64,000 bases of DNA, taken from Embleya sp049739465. GTDB taxonomy: Bacteria; Actinomycetota; Actinomycetes; Streptomycetales; Streptomycetaceae. The notes below the pieces were generated by a model that had not been told where the DNA came from, did no database searches, and was given only the letters and a program-made list of their open reading frames with translations. Positions 17,523 through 25,444 of this stretch are shown here, in pieces (the first letter of the stretch is position 1; the number at the start of each line of letters is the position of its first letter). The stretch is taken from assembly GCF_049739465.1 (NCBI RefSeq), contig NZ_JBMHHY010000015.1:214171-278170 (forward strand). Direction: 5' to 3'. A program made the position numbers and the translations under genes.

Positions 17523-18253
17523 GCGTCACCGTGCGGCCAGCGGGTTCGGGCTCGGGTTCGGGCTCGGGTTCGGGCTCGGGTTCGGGTTCGGAAGAGGTGC
17601 CCGAGGCGCCGGTGTTCCCGTATCGGCCGGTGCCGGCGGACCTGGCGCGGCGGGCGCGCCGACGGGCCTATCGACGGCGGTTGCGGCGGCTGATCGGGTC
17701 GGGCGTACTGGCCGGCGCGGCGATCGGTGGGCTGTTGCTGGCCACGCCGGGACACGGCAGCGGACGTGGGCGGCTGCCGGCGCCGCCGGACCCCGCGCCG
17801 CTGTGGCCGATCGAGGACGAGCAACCACCCGAGCTGCGTACCGACGTCGGGTTCGGCGGTTCGGTGTGGATCGCGGACGCGAGCCCGGAACACGGCTCGT
17901 CCTGGTGCCTCGGCGGCGCAGCGGCCGACCCGACCGTGGCCACGTGCCGCTTCCTGCCGACCCCGGGCCGCCTGGACACGGTGGCCCTCGCCCCCGGCGT
18001 ATACGCCCCCACCGGCCAACAGTTGGTGGTGGCGATCCTGATCGGACAAAGCCTCCCGGCGCCAGCCGTACGCGGCGAACTCCGCGACCCGAAAGGCGCC
18101 CAACAAATGCGCCTCGATCGCCCCTCGGGCCTCCCCGGCGTGGCCTACCTGTGGACCTTCACCACCGGCGGCCCCCCGATCTCGATCACCATCTACGACG
18201 AAGACGGCAACCTGGTCACCGCCTGCGCCGGTTGCACGGCAACGATGCACTGA
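17519..18253 (+). CDS. Single-pass membrane protein coupled to the sigma-like gene
   Basis: A 244-residue protein. It begins with a GSGSGSGSGS run (about residues 9-24), then a basic patch (ARRARRRAYRRRLRRL) that precedes one transmembrane helix (about 58-76, GVLAGAAIGGLLLA). The extracytoplasmic domain has Cys residues (SSWCLGG, VATCRF, TACAGC). Start overlap with the sigma-like gene and its type II membrane layout are those of an anti-sigma factor or a sigma-controlled surface protein. No known anti-sigma motif is visible, so the role is inferred. Confidence 0.7.
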   Translation: MSVTVRPAGSGSGSGSGSGSGSGSEEVPEAPVFPYRPVPADLARRARRRAYRRRLRRLIGSGVLAGAAIGGLLLATPGHGSGRGRLPAPPDPAPLWPIEDEQPPELRTDVGFGGSVWIADASPEHGSSWCLGGAAADPTVATCRFLPTPGRLDTVALAPGVYAPTGQQLVVAILIGQSLPAPAVRGELRDPKGAQQMRLDRPSGLPGVAYLWTFTTGGPPISITIYDEDGNLVTACAGCTATMH

Positions 18254-18309
18254 CCACGTGGACGGCGGCGGACATCAAGGACGCAACGCGCGCTGCCGAT
18301 GCCCAGGCC

Positions 18310-18870
18310 ATGAACTTCCGCAACTCCCGTACGCTCACCCGCTCCCTCCCCCGCATCCGCATTCGCATCCGTACCGTCGCGATCGGCGTCGTCGTACTGT
18401 CGGCCCTCGGTCTCACCGTCGGCATCGCCGACGCCGAACGCACGCCTCGTCCCGGCGCGCCGGAACCCGCACTGACCGGCTCGGCGAAGCTGTTCCGCAA
18501 GACCGGCGACGACATCCGCTTCACCTTCGACGCACACGGACTGGCCGACCAGGCGCACGGCACGTTCCGCTTCGAGCATCATTCCGCGACCCTGAACGTC
18601 ACGGCCGAGGGCCGGATCGACTGCCTGCTGTCCGGTGGTTCCGTCGCCGTCGCGACGGGCATCATCACCAGCGCCGAACCAGCCCAACTGGTCGGCAAAC
18701 GCGTCGGGTTCACCGTCCACGACAACGGCACGCACGACCGCCTCGGCTACAGCTGGGCGGCGGGCGGCGACCCGGCAACAATGACCGTCGAAAAGTGCCT
18801 CAGCTCCGCCCCGATCGAGACGGTCGAGAGCGGCAACCTCGTGGTCGCCCATTGGGAGCCGGACCTGTGA
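18310..18870 (+). CDS. Secreted or membrane-anchored hypothetical protein
   Basis: A 186-residue protein with an N-terminal basic signal segment (about 15-45, ending LGLTVGIADA) and a beta-rich extracellular domain. Two cysteines (RIDCLLSGG, VEKCLSS) may form a disulfide. The motif VGFTVHDNGTHDRLGYSW resembles small secreted proteins of unknown function annotated in streptomycetes. It is the third gene in a row on this strand after the sigma-like and membrane genes, with a 56-bp gap. No enzymatic motif is seen. Confidence 0.7.
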   Translation: MNFRNSRTLTRSLPRIRIRIRTVAIGVVVLSALGLTVGIADAERTPRPGAPEPALTGSAKLFRKTGDDIRFTFDAHGLADQAHGTFRFEHHSATLNVTAEGRIDCLLSGGSVAVATGIITSAEPAQLVGKRVGFTVHDNGTHDRLGYSWAAGGDPATMTVEKCLSSAPIETVESGNLVVAHWEPDL

Positions 18871-18908
18871 CCGGCTGACGACGAACCAAGACACCGGGCC
18901 GGAATTCG

Positions 18909-18992
18909 TCAGGCGATGTCGACAGCAAAGCCGCCGAGGGTGGCCTGCACCGGCTCGGAGACCCCCGGCAGGCGCGCCGGCACAGGCGGCAC
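18909..18992 (-). CDS. Possible 27-residue small protein
   Basis: A short frame starting GTG at 18992 with GGAG seven bases upstream and ending TGA at 18909. The peptide begins VPPVPARLPGV and ends GGFAVDIA. It lies 20 bp past the stop of the 75-residue gene and on its strand, so it could be the third gene of that operon. It could equally be a chance frame. Conservation in relatives would decide. Confidence 0.35.
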   Translation of the reverse strand: MPPVPARLPGVSEPVQATLGGFAVDIA

Positions 18993-19012
18993 CGGGAGTC
19001 TCCGTGGATGGG

Positions 19013-19240
19013 TCAATCGGCGACCGCAGTCACGGGCTCGACCTGGGCCAGCGGAAACGAGGCACGTCGTCCGTCACGCATCTCCACCGTAACCCTGCCC
19101 CTGCGTACGTCCACGTCGACGACGCGCCCCGAGCCGAGGCGTTTCCCACTCAGGCGGAACGTGCGCACGAAGTCGCGGCGCCCGAAAGGGAATTCGACGG
19201 CGCGCGAAGCCACGTCCATCGAGGAGGGGGCCGAGGTCAT
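19013..19240 (-). CDS. Hypothetical 75-residue protein
   Basis: A small protein whose ATG overlaps the upstream stop by 4 bp (ATGA). It is beta-rich: VVDVDVRRGRVTVEMRDGRRASF is read here as VVDVDVRRGRVTVEM and RDGRRASFPLAQV. This could be an SH3-like or OB-like fold. The tight coupling with the 217-residue gene suggests a functional pair. I do not recognise the family. Confidence 0.65.
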   Translation of the reverse strand: MTSAPSSMDVASRAVEFPFGRRDFVRTFRLSGKRLGSGRVVDVDVRRGRVTVEMRDGRRASFPLAQVEPVTAVAD

Positions 19241-19890
19241 GCCTCCTCCTCGGGGTGGAACGGCGGTTCGGCCCAGGCAGCCACAGGTCCGGCCGGCAGG
19301 TCGCGTTCCAGATCGGCGACCAGCGCGAACCACGCGGGGCCGGTGCGCGGTTGCACGGTCGCGAGGGTGCCGTTCGTGACGGCCCACATCTCCATGACGT
19401 CCCCTGGCGGCCGACAAGCCGAGTCGTCCATCCCCACGTACCGCACCCGCCGATACAAAAACGGCGGAGGCAACCGCACCACCACCAACATCGGCAACCG
19501 GCACGTGAATTCGACGCCGTCCATGCCCCGGAGGTACACGCTGCCCCCGTTCACATCCATGAGCGCCCCCTCCCGCCCGGTCCGATCGTCCCGACACCAG
19601 GCGTCCCGATAGCGCTCGACAAACGCGGCGGCCCGATTGACCTGCGCATCGGTCACCCACCCGGCAACCCGCCGCGTCGTATCGATGGAGGACCGACCCA
19701 CGGCGGACCGATCGAGGCAAACCATCACGTCCGAAGCCCCGACGGCCGTCCAGGTCCCCGACGCACCCGCCGACTTGCCCCCGCCGACCCTCGCGTCCGG
19801 AATCGGCAGTCGCACCCGCCGATCCGGCACGCGCTCAAGGCCGGAAGCCAAGACCGGACCGATTTCCATCCCGGCAGAATCATCTGTCAT
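19237..19890 (-). CDS. Hypothetical 217-residue protein
   Basis: An unrecognised cytoplasmic-looking protein with no signal or transmembrane segment. Features are a DRSAVGRSSIDTTRRV stretch, FVERYRDAWCRDDRTGRE, and a hydrophobic core MLVVVRLPPPFLYRRVRYVG. The ATG at 19890 follows AAAGGA at a long spacing. It is the first gene of a small minus-strand operon with the 75-residue protein. The base composition is slightly less extreme than in the neighbouring core genes, fitting accessory DNA. Confidence 0.65.
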   Translation of the reverse strand: MTDDSAGMEIGPVLASGLERVPDRRVRLPIPDARVGGGKSAGASGTWTAVGASDVMVCLDRSAVGRSSIDTTRRVAGWVTDAQVNRAAAFVERYRDAWCRDDRTGREGALMDVNGGSVYLRGMDGVEFTCRLPMLVVVRLPPPFLYRRVRYVGMDDSACRPPGDVMEMWAVTNGTLATVQPRTGPAWFALVADLERDLPAGPVAAWAEPPFHPEEEA

Positions 19891-20005
19891 CGTTGAGCTG
19901 TGTCCTTTCTGGTCTGAAGGTGGCACGCAGGGGGTGGGGCCAGCTGTCCAGGTCGCCCCCACCCCCTACGCCCATCCCCGAAACGGCTGCGGAGCACGCC
20001 GGCGA

Positions 20006-20611
20006 TCAACGTGCCGGCCATTCACCGGTGTTGGGCGGGATCGCCCCGGGCTCGGCCATCCGGCACCCGAAACCGAGGGACGATACGGGCCATCGCCATG
20101 TTGCGTGCACGTCCGTAACGTTCAGCCGCGGGAAAAGCGACTCGACATGATCGGCCCATGAGGAACCGAAAAAGCTTACGTCGCACTCCCGTTGCTCCGC
20201 AGCGGTGTAGTGCGCGGCCCCCCACGAGGGGGCAAGCCTGTCCACCAGGGCGAGGCCCGCGCCGTAGCGAGCAAGCAACGTGCCCGCACCACGGTTGTGG
20301 TACGTGCCGCCGGACGTAGAGATCGGGCACGCGCACTGGTTCTCGACGGACACCTGCGCCACCAGTTCACGGAGGTTGCGGGATACGCCGACCATGGCCC
20401 AAACGCCGTCACCCACACCGTGAGCAATGCCGTTGGTCAAGAAAACGTCGAGGACGCGAACCACGTCGCCCCGGGTGGCCTCGCCTACGCCGTCCACGGC
20501 GGCGAGGACCGTTTCGGCCTCGCTTACGAACGCGGTGGCGGCGCCCCGGTCGCGCTCCACCCATGCGGCCCGCCCACGGGTGCGATATACCTCGATGGCC
20601 TCGGTCAACAT
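20006..20611 (-). CDS. Hypothetical 201-residue protein coupled to an RsbW-like kinase
   Basis: The ATG at 20611 overlaps the 3' end of the upstream ATP-binding gene by 7 bp, so the two are coupled. The N terminus is helical (MLTEAIEVYRTRGRAAW). The middle has a CACPISTSGGTYHNRGAGTLLARYG stretch, seen as CACPISTSGG and TYHNRGAGTL. No known domain is recognised. Position suggests a partner or target of the kinase-like protein. Its composition is moderate for this genome. Confidence 0.65.
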   Translation of the reverse strand: MLTEAIEVYRTRGRAAWVERDRGAATAFVSEAETVLAAVDGVGEATRGDVVRVLDVFLTNGIAHGVGDGVWAMVGVSRNLRELVAQVSVENQCACPISTSGGTYHNRGAGTLLARYGAGLALVDRLAPSWGAAHYTAAEQRECDVSFFGSSWADHVESLFPRLNVTDVHATWRWPVSSLGFGCRMAEPGAIPPNTGEWPAR

Positions 20612-21048
20612 GCCACACCCCTTGCTTCGTACGGGATTTCGCACCACACCGTTTTGCCGACAGGGGTGGGCCGAACGCCCCACGTGCCAAGCAACGCCAC
20701 CAGGGCAAGGCCCCGGCCCGACTCGTCATCCGCGCTCGTTGGGCACATGGTCGGCACACCGGGAAGCTCGTCGGTCACCTCGACGACGACGCTCGCGGAC
20801 GTCCATCGCAAGCAAACGTCGATGAGAGATGCCGGACGCACGGACCGTCCCGAAGCAGCGTTCGCGAAGGCGTGCACCGCGTTGGTAACCAGCTCTGTGA
20901 CGGCCAACTCGATGGAGTAGGCCGCATCGGAGTCGGGCGCGACGAAGCCCGCGCTTTCAATCTCACGTCGCGCTTGGTGTCGTGCGTTCGGCACGGAGGT
21001 TTTCAGGGGCGCGCATGCCCAATGGGCCGGCGCACGCGTAACTGACAC
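20605..21048 (-). CDS. ATP-binding protein, RsbW-like (HATPase_c_2)
   Basis: A 147-residue GHKL-type ATPase of the anti-sigma/serine kinase class. The N box is IELAVTELVTNAVHAF (46-61; Glu52 and Asn56), the G1 box is VTDELPG, and the G2 box is ESGRGLALVALL. In streptomycetes many such single-domain proteins lie beside DUF5753 XRE regulators and DUF397 proteins, as here, where the XRE gene is divergent across a 185-bp promoter region. Substrates are unknown. Confidence 0.85.
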   Translation of the reverse strand: MSVTRAPAHWACAPLKTSVPNARHQARREIESAGFVAPDSDAAYSIELAVTELVTNAVHAFANAASGRSVRPASLIDVCLRWTSASVVVEVTDELPGVPTMCPTSADDESGRGLALVALLGTWGVRPTPVGKTVWCEIPYEARGVAC

Positions 21049-21233
21049 AAGCTGTCGCCTCCCACGATCACAGAATGATCATGACGGGCCACGCAATGTG
21101 GCCACTCCTGCGACCGTAGCGCGACGGTGTGGCAAGGTGCAATACGAACAGCTAAACGGGCAAAGGCCGCTCCGGCGCTACCGATACGGTGAGCATCGCG
21201 AGACACTGTGAGCAGCCAAGGGAGGGGCCCGCG

Positions 21234-22097
21234 ATGCCTGCCAACGCGTCGCCAACCGTTCGCGCACGCACACTCGGCCGCGAGCTGAGGAAGGCGCGCG
21301 AAACGGCCGGATGGAGTCTTGACCAGGCTGCGCAAGCACTGGGCGTCAACAAAGCCACCATCAGCAGAGTCGAGCTTGGGCGAACGGGCGTCCGACAACG
21401 GGACGTTCGCGCCCTCCTGATGGACTACGGCGTAACCGACGAACAGTCCATCGAGGCCCTGGTCATGCTGTCGCGCCACGGGCGCACTCAGGGATGGTGG
21501 CGCAAGCACGGAGAAGTGACCGAAGCCTACGGTGACTACCTCGGCCTCGAGCAGCAATCCCATGAAATCCGAACGTTCGAAGCGTTCTACATTCCCGGGT
21601 TGTTGCAAACGTCCGACTACAGTCGGGCCGTTTTGGCCGCGTCAGTGCTGGCCACGACGGACGAGCGAGCGACGGAGCTTACTCGCGTCCGCGAGGAACG
21701 GCAAAGACTCTTGTTCGCCAAGACCAGCACGGTGACCCTGTCGTGCGTCATGTCCGAAGCCGCAATCAGGACACCCGTAGGCGGCTCCGCCGTAATGCAT
21801 GAGCAGCTCGGCAGGCTTCTTGAGCTGCACGAGCGACCGCAAATAAAGATTCAAGTCTTGCCGTTCGAGCGGGGCGCTCACGCGGGAATGACCGGGGCGT
21901 TCGTGATCTTTTCGTTCCCCGCGATCGAAGAAGTCGATATCGTCTACACCGAAAACCTTCCCGGGGCAGTATTCTTCGAGCAACAGGAAGATGCCCGGAA
22001 GTATCGACGGGCATTTGAAAGCTTGAGTGCCGATGCCCTGTCTCCGAAAGAGTCCATCGAAATTATCGCCGATGCGATGAGAGGAATGGCTAACTAA
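21234..22097 (+). CDS. XRE regulator with DUF5753 domain
   Basis: A 287-residue protein of the WhiJ-like class. The helix-turn-helix (about 15-68) contains WSLDQAAQALGVNKATISRVE. A C-terminal DUF5753 domain has the characteristic YIPGLLQTSDYSRAVL and GAFVIFSFP segments. ATG at 21234 follows GGGAGGGG. It overlaps the DUF397 gene by 1 bp (TAATG), the standard regulator/DUF397 pairing that affects development or antibiotic production in Streptomyces. Confidence 0.9.
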   Translation: MPANASPTVRARTLGRELRKARETAGWSLDQAAQALGVNKATISRVELGRTGVRQRDVRALLMDYGVTDEQSIEALVMLSRHGRTQGWWRKHGEVTEAYGDYLGLEQQSHEIRTFEAFYIPGLLQTSDYSRAVLAASVLATTDERATELTRVREERQRLLFAKTSTVTLSCVMSEAAIRTPVGGSAVMHEQLGRLLELHERPQIKIQVLPFERGAHAGMTGAFVIFSFPAIEEVDIVYTENLPGAVFFEQQEDARKYRRAFESLSADALSPKESIEIIADAMRGMAN

Positions 22098-22288
22098 TGC
22101 CTAGTGCTGTCGTTATTACAGGCTCATGGCGCAAATCGTCGTTCTCGGGCGACGAGAATTGCGTCACCGTGGCGCCGTCGATCCAAGGTGCGGCAGTGAT
22201 TGACAGTAAGCACGGGGAGTCCGACGTGCTGGCCTTCACGTCGAAGGCGTGGACCGGCCTCGTTCAAGCTGTCGGCCTGTTGCACTAA
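22097..22288 (+). CDS. DUF397 domain-containing protein
   Basis: A 63-residue protein showing the whole DUF397 pattern: WRKSSFSGDENCVTVA near the start, VIDSKHGESDVLAF in the middle, and a final WTGLVQAV. Proteins of this family are small partners of WhiJ/DUF5753 regulators. The start overlaps the regulator stop, so both are made from one transcript. Confidence 0.9.
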   Translation: MPSAVVITGSWRKSSFSGDENCVTVAPSIQGAAVIDSKHGESDVLAFTSKAWTGLVQAVGLLH

Positions 22289-22584
22289 ACGCAAGCGCGC
22301 GGAGCCACTACCGCCCCCGCGCGGATACATCGCGAACCCTGCCCGACCAGCCGAGCGCATCCGCGAGGCCGGGGGTGATCCCGCGTATGCAAATCACGAG
22401 CCTCCGCCCGACAGGAGCGCGTGACCGCCGCTGCAGCGCCCCGTCAACCATCGGCCGATGGGGCGTTGTGCCGTCCGAGCGATCTGCGAACTGCCATAGG
22501 CACACGGGGCGTTCGCCATGCCGGCGATGACCTCGGGACGCGGTGCGTGGCCAAGATCCTTATCGGCCCTTTCGCACTGCGGGT

Positions 22585-22632
22585 TCACGCTTCCGGGTCG
22601 TGAGCCTGCGGTTCATCGGTGCCGTCGCTCAC
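22585..22632 (-). CDS. Possible 15-codon frame with a strong ribosome binding site
   Basis: On this strand AAAGGAGGT, the best match to the anti-Shine-Dalgarno sequence in the area, lies 8 bp before a GTG that opens only 15 codons (VSDGTDEPQAHDPEA) before TGA. This may be a minimal peptide, a leader, or the start of a gene cut short by deletion. The rest of the gap 22289-22763 shows no gene I can support. Confidence 0.3.
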   Translation of the reverse strand: MSDGTDEPQAHDPEA

Positions 22633-22763
22633 GTGGGCGTACCTCCTTTGCCGACCGGTCCGAGTCGAGCCCGCCCCGTACATTAAGTGTGCGCTCCATC
22701 ACGCACCGGGTTCAATGCTTGAGTGCGGTCGCCCGGCCGACCAACTTCAGCCCGGAGGCCAAG

Positions 22764-23235
22764 GTGACCGGTGAAACCGATGCCCTGCGCCTGGCTCTCG
22801 CCGAGCGGGTCGGCAAAAAGGGCTTGGCCGTCGATCCGGCCTGGCGCGCGGCGGTTGAGGGCGTTCCGCGTGAATGTTTCCTGGGCGGTGCCGTGTTCCG
22901 GGCGAGCGGAAGTCGCTGGGAGCCCGTTCGGCGGGCGGTGGTGGGCGAGGAGGCGTGGCTGCGGCTGGTCTACTCGGATGAGACGTGGGTGACCCAGGTG
23001 GATGGCGTGCATGTCGCCGATGCCGAGGGAGCGATGGTCGGCAATCCCACATCCTCGTCCACACTGCCGTCGTTGGTGATGCGGATGCTGGACGTGGCCG
23101 GCATTCGGGAAGGTGACCGGGTGCTGGAAATCGGGAGCGGGACAATCCGAGTTCGGCCTCACCGTGGCCGCCGATCTCACGCAGACCGTCTGGATCGGGA
23201 GTCCCGACGGACCGTCCTGGCAGCTTCCGGTCTGA
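22764..23235 (+). pseudogene. Graspetide-type O-methyltransferase remnant with internal deletion
   Basis: The GTG at 22764 (GGAGG upstream) opens a frame that matches the N-terminal third of PCMT-like methyltransferases paired with ATP-grasp peptide maturases: VPRECFLGGAVFR, WVTQVDGVHVAD, PTSSSTLPSLVMRML and the SAM loop VLEIGSGT. Immediately after that loop the frame changes. From 23140 another frame reads GQSEFGLTVAADLTQTVW and ends WQLPV-stop at 23235, which is how these enzymes end. The middle of the SAM domain is missing, so an internal deletion is the likely cause and the product is non-functional. No ATP-grasp gene or precursor is nearby. Confidence 0.7.
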
Positions 23236-23440
23236 GCTCGGCACCGGGTCGCGTCCGAGACGGCCCGCCCTTTCGAGTCAGGGGCAGGGCCTCGCGGGAT
23301 GCCGCCGGCGGGCCCGTCGGGGTCGTGTCCGTCGTTCGGTGGACACGGGGTGTACGTCGGTCGGTCGTCCTGGTGGGGGTGGGTGGGGCGGCAGGCTGAT
23401 GGGTGTCAGGGGAACGGCCGAAACGGGGAGCACAGGGATC

Positions 23441-23914
23441 ATGAGCATCGCCACCGCCACCATCGCCTTCGCGAAGAACACCAGCACCACCACCGCCGCC
23501 ACCGCCGAGGTCGAGGCGCCGAAGGGGTTGCCCGCCTGGTACTTCGCGATGGTGGGGGTGTCGGTCGGCGGGTGCGACGTTGCGCAGGGCTACCCGGCGC
23601 TGTGGGTGTACCTGATCCCCATCGTCGTGGTGAACGTCGCCGTGTCGTTCACCGTGATGCGGGCCCGGATGAAGTTCTTCAAGGCGATGATGCGCAACAG
23701 CCACACCCGGATGCTCGCGCTCGGCCTGGTGGCGATCCGGTTCGGACTGCGCCTGCTGATCCACCTGATCGGCTTCGAACTCGCCGCACAGACCGGACAC
23801 CTGGTCGTGGGCGTGGTGATGGGCCTGTTCGCCACCTTCGGCGCCATCCTCGACCAGTGGCTGATCATCCGCGCCCTGCAGCGGGCTGGCACCAAGACCG
23901 CCGCCACCGCCTGA
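23441..23914 (+). CDS. Four-helix membrane protein of unknown function
   Basis: A 157-residue protein with a Thr/Ala-rich N terminus followed by about four transmembrane helices: LPAWYFAMVGVSVGG, ALWVYLIPIVVVNVAVSF, MLALGLVAIRFGLRLLIHLI and GHLVVGVVMGLFATF. A basic loop (RARMKFFKAMMRNSHTR) lies between helices 2 and 3. The C terminus ends TKTAATA. The family is not recognised. The 3' end and terminator are partly duplicated downstream. Confidence 0.7.
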   Translation: MSIATATIAFAKNTSTTTAATAEVEAPKGLPAWYFAMVGVSVGGCDVAQGYPALWVYLIPIVVVNVAVSFTVMRARMKFFKAMMRNSHTRMLALGLVAIRFGLRLLIHLIGFELAAQTGHLVVGVVMGLFATFGAILDQWLIIRALQRAGTKTAATA

Positions 23915-23935
23915 CCGCCCCCTCGGCCTCTTCGA

Positions 23936-23960
23936 CCCCGCACCTCCACCGGGCGCGGGG
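23936..23960 (+). terminator. Terminator, first copy
   Basis: CCCCGC and GCGGGG pair across a 13-nt loop, and the flanking CTCGG/CCGAG can extend the stem. It lies 22 bp after the membrane protein stop. Confidence 0.6.
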
Positions 23961-24034
23961 CCGAGCACCGTGTTCCCTCGACCGGGCCAACGCCAAGACC
24001 GCCACCGCCTGACCGAACCCCCGTCGGCCTCCTC

Positions 24035-24062
24035 GGCTCCGCACCCCACCGGGTGCGGAGCC
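24035..24062. terminator. Terminator, second copy, bidirectional
   Basis: A perfect 12-bp stem (GGCTCCGCACCC / GGGTGCGGAGCC) with a 4-nt loop lies 13 bp before the convergent hydrolase stop at 24075. It can serve both strands. Confidence 0.8.
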
Positions 24063-24074
24063 GAAGCCCGTGGG

Positions 24075-24749
24075 TCAAGCCTGTGGCGACCGAGGCAGAG
24101 CCGTTCGATATGCCTCCAGGCGGTCGGCCAGTTGTCCCGGGTGGCTGAGGGCGACCGCGTGGCCGCCGTCGATTTCGTCGGGGGCGATGCCCAGGCGTTT
24201 GCGGACGACGCGGCGCATGAACTCGGCGGGGAAGAACCGGTCGTCGCGGCAGAGCAGGAACCGCGTCGGTACGTCCGGCCAGGCGTGCAGCGGCCACGGC
24301 TCGGTGCTCGGCGTCTCGGACTGGCGACGGACCCGCCTGGTCGCCTCTGCGGCCAGTTCGGGCGAGACGCCGTCGAGGAACACGTCCACGTCGTCGTCCC
24401 GCTCGTCCCGCTCGTCCCGCACCCACCCGGTATTGGCGAACCAGTCGCCGGGCGGTTCACCCGGTGTGGGGACCATCGCCGTTACCAGCACCAGCAGTTC
24501 GACCGGCACCCGCACACACACCAGCGGCGCGGTGAACCCGCCGAAGGACACGGCGACCACGACGAGATCGGTGCGATCGCCGATGGCGTCGACCACCACG
24601 TCGGCGTACTCGGACAGGCCGGCCGAGTCGTCCTCGCAGGGCAGGTCGGGCGCGACCACGTCGTGGCCGCGGGCCCGAAGTTCGGCCGTCAGCAGATGCC
24701 AGTACCACGAATCGGACGCAGCGCCCGGGATCAGCACGTATGTAGTCAT
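24075..24749 (-). CDS. Alpha/beta hydrolase
   Basis: A 224-residue small alpha/beta hydrolase. The N terminus TTYVLIPGAASDSWYWH is the first strand and oxyanion loop of this class. The nucleophile elbow is AVSFGGF rather than GxSxG with a leading Gly. The acid is in LLCRDDRFFP, and the histidine is in DGGHAVALSHP. Related proteins are annotated as esterases. The physiological substrate is unknown. The ATG at 24749 was chosen because the core begins there. Confidence 0.85.
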   Translation of the reverse strand: MTTYVLIPGAASDSWYWHLLTAELRARGHDVVAPDLPCEDDSAGLSEYADVVVDAIGDRTDLVVVAVSFGGFTAPLVCVRVPVELLVLVTAMVPTPGEPPGDWFANTGWVRDERDERDDDVDVFLDGVSPELAAEATRRVRRQSETPSTEPWPLHAWPDVPTRFLLCRDDRFFPAEFMRRVVRKRLGIAPDEIDGGHAVALSHPGQLADRLEAYRTALPRSPQA

Positions 24750-24786
24750 GACGCCCACTCCGTCCACCCGCAGCCGTCGATGCTCC

Positions 24787-25305
24787 TCACACTCGTCCCC
24801 GGTTCTCGAATTCCGCCATGCCGATGCCTCCGGGCAGCCGGGTCAGGAAGTCGAGGACGCCGACCCAGAGCGGGCGCACCGCGATCCGGATCATCCGCAC
24901 GCCGGGGTGGTCGACCTCCGCCACATTGGCCGCACCCTGCTCGTCCCCGGCGTAGCGGCGCTGCGCGAGCGCGTACTCCGGCACGATCCCGTCGACCTCG
25001 GTGACCGACGCCCGGCCGCGGATCAGCAGCACCGTCGGCGGGGTGGTGGCGGCATCGATGGTGATGGCCACGTCGGGCCTGGCCCGCAGCGCGCCGACCT
25101 TGGCGCCGCCGAACGTGGAGAACACGACCTCCGTACCCGTCCAGTGGAACAACATCGGGAACACGCGCGGTGTCCCGTCCGCCGCGACATACGCCACCCG
25201 GGCCAACTCCTTCGAGGCGAGCAGCCGCTGCGCCACGTCGCTGTCCAGCAGGCCGAGATCGCCCTGCGGCAGCGCCATCACCTCGTCGCGTAGCTCGTTC
25301 GTCAT
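24787..25305 (-). CDS. Pyridoxamine 5'-phosphate oxidase family protein
   Basis: A 172-residue split-barrel flavoprotein. LARVAYVAADGTPRVFPMLFHW, read as LARVAYVAADGTPR and VFPMLFHW, is the FMN/F420-binding start of the barrel, and ALRARPDVAITID and LLIRGRASVTEVDGIVPEY follow. Such proteins bind FMN, F420 or haem. ATG at 25305 precedes MTNELRDEVMALP. It lies between a hydrolase and a sigma factor on the same strand; the three may be one unit. Confidence 0.88.
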   Translation of the reverse strand: MTNELRDEVMALPQGDLGLLDSDVAQRLLASKELARVAYVAADGTPRVFPMLFHWTGTEVVFSTFGGAKVGALRARPDVAITIDAATTPPTVLLIRGRASVTEVDGIVPEYALAQRRYAGDEQGAANVAEVDHPGVRMIRIAVRPLWVGVLDFLTRLPGGIGMAEFENRGRV

Positions 25306-25444
25306 CTCGTCCGTCTCCTCGTCGCCGTCGACCACGCTTGCCGGGATCGACGACTGTTGAGACGGCGGAGCTCCCGAAAAGGAATCGGTCCACCCACTCG
25401 GCCCACCTTCTCGGTCGCTCGGCCCGACCGTCCGGGCCGGCCCA

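Larger units (their letters stand above)
23890..24064. repeat. Tandem duplication of gene tail plus terminator
   Basis: The segment from CCAAGACCGCC through the TGACCG stop region and the Cys-free hairpin (23890-23965) recurs in diverged form at 23990-24064, including CCAAGACCGCC, CACCGCCTGACCG, CGGCCTC and a CCCGCACC...CCACCGGG hairpin. Copy 2 carries no gene upstream of its tail. Confidence 0.7.
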
